Source: Cephalothrix spiralis (taxonomy: Eukaryota; Nemertea; Palaeonemertea; Archinemertea; Cephalotrichidae). Taken from it: a stretch of DNA of 10,585 nucleotides. The notes under the pieces are model-generated. The model had not been told where the DNA came from. It saw only the letters and a program-made list of their open reading frames with translations, and searched no databases. The position numbers were made by a program, and so were the translations under genes. This document shows, in pieces, positions 7,401 to 10,585 of the stretch; within the stretch, counting starts at the first letter, position 1, and each line of letters begins with the position of its first letter. The DNA is taken from contig JAUCNG010399810.1 of the NCBI GenBank assembly GCA_032353305.1, positions 1-10,585 on the forward strand, written 5' to 3'.

Positions 7401-9036
7401 TCGGTCAAGAAGTGCTGGCCCCAGAAGTATCGGTTTGAGACCCAGGCTTGACTCTTCTTTCCATTGAGATGAACCTTGGGGATGTTTTTTAGCGTACACT
7501 GCCTCCTGGTCGGCTGGGTCAGATTAAATAGGTAGAGTGGGATGCTGTCCCTCCCTTCAGGGGAAACCCGACTGCTAATCGGTATATAGTGCGGGATAGG
7601 TCTACAAGTCTAATACAGTCGAGTATAAACATAGAAATATTTACTTAGATCGATCGTTCCCGTATTGATGGACGTCACAGAAGACAATACAAAAGTAGAG
7701 CCCAAGTAAGATTTTGAATATAGTACATATATAAAAAAAAATTTCGCAACCATTATATAAGACCTGCATGTTATTATATCCAGACACCTTTATATATTCA
7801 GTATGCGAGTACTGGCCCTCCAAACGCTTCAAAACCTCTAAAATGTCGGCGGACCATAGGTAGGGTATGCTGATACGCATGTATACGTTACATTGAGACG
7901 TGATTTACTAATGAGAAGCATTTATTTTCCATCAATGATCCAACTTCCTCCCGCGGAACGTAACCATTGGAAGATCTTCCTCATACCCAGCTTCGCGGAC
8001 CGAACATGGGATACAATATTACGTAGTGGACTAATGATAAATGCTGCAACATAACACGTGACGACATATATTTTTTCCGCCCGCGTACAGCCCGCGTACA
8101 GTAAGTCGTGAAAGTGACCCAGTCTACAGCGATACATGTAAATCTAATTGGTTGAGCTGCCTATCAGAATACCCTACATTCTGTCCGCTGAAGAAAGTTA
8201 TGTCATTGATGGTGAAAGAAAGCTTCCTTTTGGTGGATCTACGTATCAATACTTTACAACTAAATGGTCGGCAGACGTTTTTGAGGATCGTCATAGAGAA
8301 CCTACAGAAACAATCCAAATATAAACGTGGGCTTACGAAGGATTATATAGAATACAATATATAACGCATGGAATACAGAATATATCCACGAGTTATAAAG
8401 AACTCTCGATCTCGGTGCCTTCGGCACATCGGGTTCTAAATTTTGATCGGGCACCGCATAAAAGTGGATATATTCTGTATTCCGTCAAAGACCATGCGTT
8501 ATAGATTGTATTTTAACGAATAAAATGTCCATTTCATCGCAAATTCCGTTCTTATAATATGCATGCCTATTTTTTCATTGATCAATTGTCGATTAAAGAG
8601 ATCAAACTTCGTGATCTAATGCACATGATTTTTGAGTATCTACTGACAGAATCAATCTATATCTATAGTCAGATTGGGTGATTTTACGCTTTCATGAAAA
8701 AGCCTAAAATCGTCGCCAATGAGATAAGATGATTTGAAGACTTCTGGGAGTGACACCCATATAAGACATGTGACAACCAATGTTATTCTCACTACATAAT
8801 AGTCACATGAGTGAAATACATGTATCTAGTCCTTCGTGAGCTCATAATTATGTATCAAAATATTTACGAACCCTAAATCGGTATTTTATGCGGTAAAGAT
8901 ATCCTTAATTATAATTTATACCTCATTTGCTTATCATTTGCAGTACCCTGAAGGCTTATTTCCCGCCGGTGAAAAGCCTACTACATTAAGAACCTGGCAG
9001 CATGCGGCCTCTAGCCCTCCCAGTGCTTCAACACTA
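1421..9036 (+). CDS. ARAP: Partial multi-exon gene: RA-PH region, ARAP-like (Arf-GAP/Rho-GAP family)
   Basis: Eight exons join without a stop into 244 residues (732 nt). Seen: an RA domain at about residues 6-90 and a PH domain at about 105-215 whose last helix carries the near-invariant Trp (residue 205). Known: ARAP proteins, which act as PI(3,4,5)P3-responsive GTPase-activating proteins for Arf and Rho at the membrane and actin cortex, end in RhoGAP-RA-PH. Vertebrate ARAP RA domains, as I recall them, share VSPxMT..EL and GELERPLHPxExVL, matched here by VSASMSSHEL and ELERVIHHSETVL; the PH motif GFTL is matched by GFTF. Inference: this is the C-terminal part of an ARAP orthologue, with the catalytic GAP domains upstream of the window. 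RIAM/lamellipodin and Grb7/10/14 also have RA-PH and are the main alternatives. The start codon and stop codon are both outside the window or unidentified. Confidence 0.7.
1502..1690 (+). repeat. Dispersed repeat family A, copy 1
   Basis: It begins about a dozen bases past the donor of the 1421-1489 exon with TACACATGTTTATGGAACTT. Shared blocks with copy 2 (5287-5525), in the same order, are TTTATGGAACTT, CAGACCCC.GTTTT.GCC with a C-rich tract, GAAGTGCGGGCC, TTT.CCCT......CTA...TAGGTCA, and TCGAAAATGTA. The copies differ by several indels, so they are old. No coding capacity is seen. Confidence 0.7.
1691..1815 (+). repeat. CTCCTAAAAT-rich element, partial copy
   Basis: It opens with GGGCTCATAGTTTT, resembling the terminal GGCCTCACAGTTC of the element at 9127-9529. 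It then carries the same word order: an AATTTTA.GATA block, TAAAATATGAC.ATT, and CTCCTAAAATCTCCTAAAAT. The repeated CTCCTAAAAT or CTCATAAAAT word occurs at least five times. It abuts family A copy 1. The 3' terminus found in the other copy is not recognisable here. Confidence 0.65.
1837..1858 (+). repeat. 22-bp motif shared with 7592-7613
   Basis: CGGGATAGGTCTACA plus GGCCTAA here corresponds at 20 of 22 bases to CGGGATAGGTCTACA plus AGTCTAA at 7592-7613. The other copy sits at the 3' side of a tRNA-derived SINE-like unit, so this may be the remnant tail of a truncated copy. Confidence 0.5.
1859..2275. other. Intron remainder, little recognised
   Basis: AT-rich intron sequence up to the acceptor at 2275. 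A short tetranucleotide run, four copies of CTAT, lies at about 1975-1990. Nothing else is supported. Confidence 0.5.
2276..2387 (+). CDS. Exon 2: RA domain core
   Basis: The acceptor TTTTAATTCTAG precedes 2276 and the donor GTTCGT starts at 2388. The exon is 112 nt, phase 0 in and phase 1 out. It reads VSASMSSHELVEAVMKK, then AILNKNEDWGLFEIVCNDEL, plus one base of a Glu codon. This covers the second strand, the first helix (SSHELVEAVMKK) and the third strand (WGLFEIV) of the RA fold. An alternative GT five bases upstream (2383) would shift the frame and meet a stop early in exon 3, so the 2388 donor is preferred. The ATG at 2288 lies inside the domain and is not a likely start. Confidence 0.85.
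2652..3070. repeat. Foldback element (family B) with internal tandem repeat
   Basis: The arms are inverted copies. Left, 2678-2732, contains CCCCCCACACGGTTTTGCAT; right, 3001-3056, contains ATGCAAAACCGTGTGGGGGC; an outer segment GACGGAAAAAT (2654-2664) is matched by ATTTTTCCGTC (3056-3066). A second, inner inverted pair is 2729-2747 with 2825-2843 (CACAAACTAT and ATAGTTTGTG). The middle carries a 32-bp triplicate. It lies entirely inside the intron between exons 2 and 3 and has no coding capacity. A related half-copy is at 10266-10385. Confidence 0.8.
2849..2944 (+). repeat. Three tandem copies of a 32-bp unit
   Basis: Units at 2849-2880, 2881-2912 and 2913-2944 share AAGTAAACAAGAGGTAGATA with only a few differences (TCTAG for TCAAG in the first; ATCTGTT at the end of the third). 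The near-identity suggests recent expansion compared with the diverged arms of the element around it. Confidence 0.9.
3071..3437. other. Intron remainder before exon 3
   Basis: AT-rich, no gene. Two loosely similar words (AGTTACCCGGAACT near 3147 and AGTGACCCGAAACT near 3267) and two GTTCAAAAG words (near 3238 and 3319) hint at an old duplication but are too short to call. The open frame starting at 3332 is real only from 3438 onward. Confidence 0.4.
3438..3568 (+). CDS. Exon 3: end of RA domain and RA-PH linker
   Basis: The acceptor CATATTTTTAG precedes 3438 and the donor GTAAGT starts at 3569. The exon is 131 nt, phase 1 in and phase 0 out. The split codon completes Glu, giving ELER across the junction, then VIHHSETVLPVIMNWANW, HSDFAAQNYLCIKPNT and LFENSELA. 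The H..E.VL..I..W pattern is the end-of-RA signature in ARAP and Grb7/MRL proteins, and the NYLCIKPN strand closes the fold. The exon's second half leads into the PH domain. An open frame continues upstream into intron sequence, but that part is not conserved-looking and is bypassed by the splice site. Confidence 0.85.
3569..3992. other. Intron 3, first part
   Basis: No gene is recognised. A short segment at about 3749-3779 (GCAAA..., then GCCGATTTTACG and TACGGAAT) resembles 9871-9903, so a small dispersed repeat may be present. The 77-codon open frame from 3682 shows no recognisable domain. Confidence 0.4.
3993..4092 (+). repeat. tRNA-like Pol III unit (class II tRNA relic or SINE head)
   Basis: Seen: an A-box-like TGGCCGAATGGTCTAAAGCG at 4000-4019, close to the Leu/Ser tRNA D-arm, and a near-consensus B box GGTTCGAACCT at 4070-4080, with four Ts at 4089-4092 as a possible Pol III stop. 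The 70-base A-to-B spacing suits a long-variable-arm tRNA. The expected acceptor stem does not pair, and the T stem relies on G-T pairs, so this is not called a functional tRNA gene. ACATAGGC (4047-4054 area) and GCCTATGT (4082-4089) can pair around the B box instead. Confidence 0.6.
4143..4218 (+). repeat. Two tandem copies of a 37-38 bp unit
   Basis: Units at 4143-4180 and 4181-4218 both read TTATGAAATATGATATA, then ACCCTG..AACGAGGATG. They are flanked by GGATATC (4133-4139) and GGTATC (4218-4223). No function is assigned. Confidence 0.8.
4224..4450. other. Intron 3 remainder before exon 4
   Basis: AT-rich with a good pyrimidine tract at its end. No gene or repeat is recognised. Confidence 0.45.
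4451..4564 (+). CDS. Exon 4: first three strands of PH domain
   Basis: The acceptor AACTTTTTCAG precedes 4451 and the donor GTAAGT starts at 4565. The exon is 114 nt, phase 0 at both ends. It reads FGNLTSCFGDMKLSERK, then SFKKFTFEFVQSKLSYYRTSN. SFKKFTFEF..SKLSYYR follows the usual PH strand pattern (W-K-K-R-x-F..L....L.YY). In this alignment the Arg that commonly binds the phosphoinositide in the beta1-beta2 loop is Phe, although several Lys residues (KLSERK, FKK) remain. Lipid specificity cannot be read from this alone. Confidence 0.8.
4784..4947. promoter_or_regulatory. Cluster of CRE-like TGACGTCA sites in intron 4
   Basis: Perfect palindromic CRE octamers TGACGTCA lie at 4810-4817 and 4940-4947, with TGACGTCGTCA near 4784-4794 and a TGACG half-site at 4802-4806. 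Known: CREB/ATF bZIP factors bind this octamer. Inference: a possible intronic enhancer. Chance is a real alternative, since nothing else here marks regulatory DNA and no conservation data are available. Confidence 0.3.
4948..5268. other. Intron 4 middle, no feature recognised
   Basis: Two minus-strand open frames (4793-5071, 92 codons, and 5046-5246, 66 codons) overlap here in different frames. Neither shows a domain, signal or splice context that I recognise, and lengths like these are common in such DNA, so no gene is called. Confidence 0.45.
5269..5300. repeat. Perfect 32-bp palindrome with no spacer
   Basis: AACTTGTGTATTTAGA is followed immediately by its exact reverse complement TCTAAATACACAAGTT. 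The right half overlaps the first bases of family A copy 2 (TACACAAGTTTATGG), which suggests an inverted-duplication tip at the edge of that repeat. It can form a cruciform or an RNA hairpin. Confidence 0.95.
5287..5525 (+). repeat. Dispersed repeat family A, copy 2
   Basis: It matches copy 1 (1502-1690) in order: TTTATGGAACTT, CAGACCCC, GTTTTCGCC with a C10 run, GGAAGTGCGGGCC, TTTGCCCT, TAGGTCA, and TCGAAAAT. It is longer than copy 1 because of extra sequence around 5380-5460. Just beyond, GACCCTTTCGAAAATATA (5590-5607) is the inverse, with one mismatch, of TATATTCTCGAAAGGGTC (5430-5447), so the element may extend as a foldback almost to the exon 5 acceptor. Confidence 0.7.
5641..5720 (+). 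CDS. Exon 5: middle of PH domain
   Basis: The acceptor TTTTTGTTTCATTAG ends at 5640 and the donor GTTAGT starts at 5721. The exon is 80 nt, phase 0 in and phase 2 out. It reads KTSLTSWNVEDLLIYIGLEK, then GRNSPT, and leaves AG of a split Ser codon. SW.VEDLLIYIGL.K...SPT matches the ARAP last-PH pattern in which a W-x-L/V-E segment leads to VY-x-G and then a P-T before GFT. A dispersed repeat (about 5287-5525) fills much of the intron just upstream. Confidence 0.8.
5721..6040. other. Intron 5, first part
   Basis: AT-rich with a short GAATT run at about 5869-5887. No gene is recognised. Confidence 0.45.
6041..6135 (+). repeat. Degenerate tRNA-like unit
   Basis: TGACTAGCTCAGGGCAGTACGC at 6041-6062 contains an A-box-like TAGCTCAGGGC. 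It is followed by a possible 7-bp stem with one mismatch (CGGCCCG and CGGACCG). GGTCGATTC near 6125 resembles a B box missing one T. A T-run lies between the boxes. It may be a decayed SINE head; pairing is too poor to call a tRNA. Confidence 0.3.
6136..6431. other. Intron 5 remainder before exon 6
   Basis: AT-rich with no repeat or gene recognised. It ends in a TTTATATTTCAG acceptor. Confidence 0.45.
6432..6473 (+). CDS. Exon 6: 42-nt microexon in PH domain
   Basis: The acceptor TTTATATTTCAG precedes 6432 and the donor GTAAGT starts at 6474. The exon is only 42 nt, phase 2 at both ends. With the flanking split codons it reads S-FGFTFIEKNEKVV-K. GFTF corresponds to the central PH strand. The longer open frame through this spot (FWIHIYRKERKSSK) is a shadow in the wrong phase: it would not join exon 5 or exon 7 in frame. 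Because both borders are phase 2, skipping this exon would keep the frame and remove 14 residues, leaving an Arg at the new junction. Confidence 0.75.
6742..6866. repeat. Compact 125-bp foldback element
   Basis: The terminal TTCATGGGTCTCGAGCCAT (6742-6760) is inverted as ATGACTCTCGACCCATGAA (6848-6866). Pairing resumes in the centre with ATTTTCAATATTGCCC (6782-6797) and GGGCAATATAGAAAAT (6811-6826) around a 13-base loop. Almost the whole unit folds into one hairpin, the usual form of a tiny MITE. The 85-codon + strand open frame and 60-codon minus frame crossing it are by-products. Confidence 0.85.
7055..7145 (+). CDS. Exon 7: C-terminal strand and helix of PH domain
   Basis: The acceptor TTTACTTTATCAG precedes 7055 and the donor GTAAAA starts at 7146. 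The exon is 91 nt, phase 2 in and phase 0 out. After completing Lys it reads SRDSPFFGRSVSC, then STAEEQFKWLSALLSAQ. The amphipathic helix AEEQFKWLSALLSAQ with its conserved Trp is the hallmark end of a PH domain; ARAP proteins carry a closely similar E-E..W...IL.AQ helix. The donor GTAAAA is weaker than those of its neighbours. Confidence 0.85.
7146..7380. other. Intron 7, first part
   Basis: AT-rich. A local inverted word near 7172-7195 (GATCATTAGGAAGATCGATC) is too short to call. No gene is recognised. Confidence 0.4.
7384..7613 (+). mobile_element. tRNA-derived SINE-like element, decayed
   Basis: An A-box-like ACGCTTAGAGG (7384-7394) and a B-box-like GGTTTGAGACC (7432-7442, consensus GGTTCGANNCC with one C-to-T change) are spaced 48 bases start to start, as in a tRNA gene. 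A GC-richer body follows (CTGCCTCCTGGTCGGCTGGG near 7500-7519), and it closes with CGGGATAGGTCTACAAGTCT, found again at 1837. Composition is clearly unlike the AT-rich intron around it. Known: SINEs use internal Pol III boxes and a family-specific body. The exact family is not recognised. Confidence 0.5.
7614..8350. other. Intron 7 middle: GC-richer stretch with short open frames
   Basis: The tract is mixed in composition. Several protein-like but short open frames occur: + strand about 7860-8054 (containing LPPAERNHWKIFLIPSFADR) and about 8148-8321 (containing AEESYVIDGERKLPFGGS), plus minus frames at 7641-7880, 7922-8137 and 8124-8318. None gives a recognised domain or a join to the RA-PH gene. 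An 11-base duplicate CCCGCGTACAG occurs twice in tandem at about 8080-8101. It could be decayed transposon sequence or chance. Confidence 0.35.
8351..8512. repeat. Nested foldback element with perfect 20-bp arms
   Basis: GGAATACAGAATATATCCAC (8370-8389) is exactly inverted at 8464-8483. The outer arms 8351-8371 and 8492-8512 (AATACAATATATAACGCATGG and its near inverse) pair with few mismatches, with about eight extra bases on the right. Inside the loop lie two smaller hairpins, GAGTT...AACTC (8390-8405) and GTGCC TTC GGCAC near 8416-8428. It fits a small non-autonomous DNA element. Confidence 0.85.
8513..8943. other. Intron 7 remainder before exon 8
   Basis: AT-rich, with no gene or clear repeat. 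It ends in a strong TTATCATTTGCAG acceptor. Confidence 0.45.
8944..9036 (+). CDS. Exon 8: end of PH domain and start of C-terminal tail
   Basis: The acceptor TTATCATTTGCAG ends at 8943 and the donor GTAAGT starts at 9037. The exon is 93 nt, phase 0 at both ends. It reads YPEGLFPAGEKPTTLRTWQH, then AASSPPSASTL. Placed after exon 7 it extends the PH helix and opens a Pro/Ser-containing, probably disordered tail. An ATG-initiated open frame at 8938 overlaps it, but the acceptor shows this is an internal exon. No following exon could be assigned with confidence. Confidence 0.8.
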
Positions 9037-9126
9037 GTAAGTACCATGAGCTTCTTCGTTTTTAAGATTATCAATATAGCATTTTGTGTTGCTGGTTACT
9101 GTCAAAAATGTATCTACTATACTATG

Positions 9127-9529
9127 AGGCCTCACAGTTCTCCTAAAATTTTAAGATATCCTAAAATATGACCATTCCTCCTAAAATCTCCTAAAATTTT
9201 ATGAAAATGGTTTAAAAGGTGTCCTAAAATTTCTCGCCTCGCTTCGCTCGGCTTAACATTTTATAATTTTAAGTTTATTTGTGCAAAGGATCGGGACAAA
9301 AATTAAAAACTTATTTTGGTTAGAGTCTCTTAATTAATTATATGCAAAGATTATATTGATTTTTTTGTTTGTAGTAAAGGAGAGTTAATAGAAAATCCAC
9401 TCATATTATCATAAAATCTCACAAATTGCTAGAAAACTTCCTAAAATCTCCTAAAATATTGCTCAAAAATCTTCTAAAATTAAAAAAAAATCTCCTAAAA
9501 TTGAGATAGCAAAAATGACTGTGAGGCCT
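9127..9529. mobile_element. Non-autonomous element with 12-bp terminal inverted repeats and CTCCTAAAAT array
   Basis: AGGCCTCACAGT at 9127-9138 is exactly inverted as ACTGTGAGGCCT at 9518-9529. Inside, both ends carry arrays of CTCCTAAAAT and variants (at least four on the left, at least three on the right) around an AT-rich centre. A hairpin-forming GCCTCGCTTCGCTCGGC lies at 9236-9252. No transposase is encoded, and a clear target-site duplication was not found. The left half matches 1691-1815. It starts about 90 bases past the exon 8 donor. Confidence 0.7.
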
Positions 9530-9960
9530 GTACTACGTATTACAATATTCAAGATTTAAGACGCGTTTCCATATGCTAGTTTCTGCATACATGTTAAATT
9601 ACAACTACATTGTATACTTTATATTTATTGCTCACGCTTTTTATTACAAAATAAGGATATTATTCGCCTCGGCAAAAAATCTCTTTGCTATAAATTCATT
9701 TAAGACAAAATATTATAACCTTTCTAATTGGATCCACGATTTCAAAAATTAAAGTTATAAAACATAATATTTTTTATTAGAATATCATTTATGATTTTCA
9801 TAAAAATGGATTTTTAACTAAGTTTTAATATGGAGTTCAGTAAACAGGCATTTATTTTTACATTAACGTTCGCAAACTTTGCCGATTTTACGTTTACGGA
9901 ATTCACATATTTAGCCGATTTACGGTTTACGAACCCCTCTTGATATACAGTGCCTATATT
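9530..9960. other. Downstream intron, little recognised
   Basis: AT-rich. GCCGATTTTACGTTTACGGAA (9882-9902) is followed by the similar GCCGATTTACGGTTTACGAA (9914-9933); the first also resembles 3764-3784. Nothing coding is supported. Confidence 0.4.
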
Positions 9961-9976
9961 TTTTAGTGTATGGAAC

Positions 9977-10265
9977 TGCAGGGGTGGGTGGTAGGTACCT
10001 TTTTGGGCCAAAAACCACTTTCCCCGCTTTTTTCAGTTCTTTTGCCAATATTTTCCTTCTTTTATTTTTTACCATTTTTAGGCTTTTAATCATGTTTTTT
10101 TTTACCTGTATCATTATTTATAGAAGCTTAAAACACCATTCTACAATGGCAAAAGTTGGGTGGGTGGTCAAATTTTGCCTGCACAAAATTAAAAAAAGAA
10201 ATAGGGAGTGGGTGGTCAAATAATTGGAAAAAATATAAAAAATTGGCAAAAAAGGGGTGGGTGGG
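9977..10265 (+). repeat. GGGTGGGTGG-bearing irregular repeat
   Basis: The word GGGTGGGTGG recurs (about 9981, 10158, and as GGGTGGGTGGGGG near 10255), with GAGTGGGTGGTCAAA near 10207 and TTGGGTGGGTGGTCAAATT near 10157. Two of these share TGGGTGGTCAAAT. Overlapping minus-strand open frames rich in Pro and His/Thr are products of these tracts and are not called genes. Confidence 0.6.
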
Positions 10266-10385
10266 GGCGAAATTTTTCCATGACCCCCAACGGATTTGCA
10301 TATTGGCGGGTAGTTGACCCCACAAACTATATATTTCTGCTGGAAAGGTCTTGAATAATGCTGATCCCTCGGGGGGGGGGTTAAA
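10266..10385 (+). repeat. Family B half-copy
   Basis: It matches the left part of the 2652-3070 element: CGG.TTTGCATATTGGCGGG, TAGTTGACC, CACAAACTATATATTTCT, and GAAAGGTCTTGAA.AATGC occur in the same order with few changes. A G10 run at 10371-10380 replaces the corresponding sequence. The right arm of the family is not seen here. Confidence 0.8.
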
Positions 10386-10510
10386 TTTTTGCCCCACCCA
10401 CCTGTAGGGGGTGGGGGCAAAAATCTAAAAATATTTTTTAAAAAGGGAAATCCCCTTAACTAAAAATCATGTTTTTTGCCCCCACCCCCACCAAGTGGGT
10501 GGGGCAAAAA
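10386..10510. repeat. Paired G/C-tract hairpins in inverted orientation
   Basis: TTTTTGCCCCACCCACC...GGGGGTGGGGGCAAAAAT (10387-10424) and TTTTTTGCCCCCACCCCCACC...GTGGGTGGGGCAAAAAAA (10473-10510) are each imperfect palindromes and are inverted copies of one another, separated by about 48 AT-rich bases. They can fold separately or together. Confidence 0.75.
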
Positions 10511-10585
10511 AAGTTCGTCTTACCTTGGTGTTCCTAAATATTTATTATGCTATTTTGTCCAGAATTTCCCTAGTATCTACAGAAG
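10511..10585. other. Window edge
   Basis: A pyrimidine-containing stretch ends in TCTACAG at about 10577-10583 and could be an acceptor, but only two bases follow, so no exon can be called. Confidence 0.25.

Noticed and set aside
9374-9390. Possible terminal exon after TTTTTTTGTTTGTAG, beginning with TAA in phase 0
   Set aside because: It would end the protein immediately after exon 8 and lies inside the 9127-9529 element. The AG is more likely chance.
10118-10420. Minus-strand 100-codon Pro-rich open frame
   Set aside because: Its Pro-rich stretches are translations of GGGTGGG/GGGGG tracts, and a second frame on the same strand is equally open. This is the pattern of repeat-driven openness.

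Overview
The window looks like AT-rich, repeat-laden nuclear DNA from a metazoan, most probably an invertebrate. There is no bacterial gene layout. Instead, eight short open segments lie on the + strand, each with a pyrimidine-rich AG acceptor and a GT donor, and they join in one compatible reading frame. The species cannot be fixed from this sequence; a marine invertebrate such as a mollusc is only a guess from the density of small hairpin elements and tRNA-derived repeats.

The single gene runs left to right and is partial at both ends. Exons at 1421-1489, 2276-2387, 3438-3568, 4451-4564, 5641-5720, 6432-6473, 7055-7145 and 8944-9036 join into 732 nt, or 244 codons, with no stop. The product is a Ras-association (RA) domain (about residues 6-90) followed directly by a pleckstrin-homology (PH) domain (about residues 105-215) and the start of a Ser/Pro-containing tail. 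The order RA-PH and several short motifs (VSxxM..EL, ELER plus HxxExVL, GFT, and the WLSALLSAQ helix) point to the C-terminal end of an ARAP-type Arf-GAP/Rho-GAP protein. MRL proteins (RIAM, lamellipodin) and Grb7/10/14 are less likely alternatives. The upstream RhoGAP, ArfGAP and other PH parts would lie before base 1.

The rest is intron and is dominated by non-coding repeats: long foldback (MITE-like) elements at 437-863, 924-1246, 2652-3070, 6742-6866, 8351-8512 and 9127-9529; a dispersed repeat family at about 1502-1690 and 5287-5525; a CTCCTAAAAT-rich family at about 1691-1815 and 9127-9529; tRNA-like Pol III units near 3993-4092, 6041-6135 and 7384-7613; a 32-bp triplicate, a 38-bp duplicate and a perfect 32-bp palindrome; and a cluster of GGGTGGG/CCCACCC tracts at 9977-10510.

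No complete transposase, reverse transcriptase, CRISPR array or other self-contained novel system was found. The most informative items are the reconstructed RA-PH gene, an in-frame-skippable 42-nt exon inside the PH domain, a tRNA-like locus with a competing stem, and the build-up of hairpin elements in the introns.
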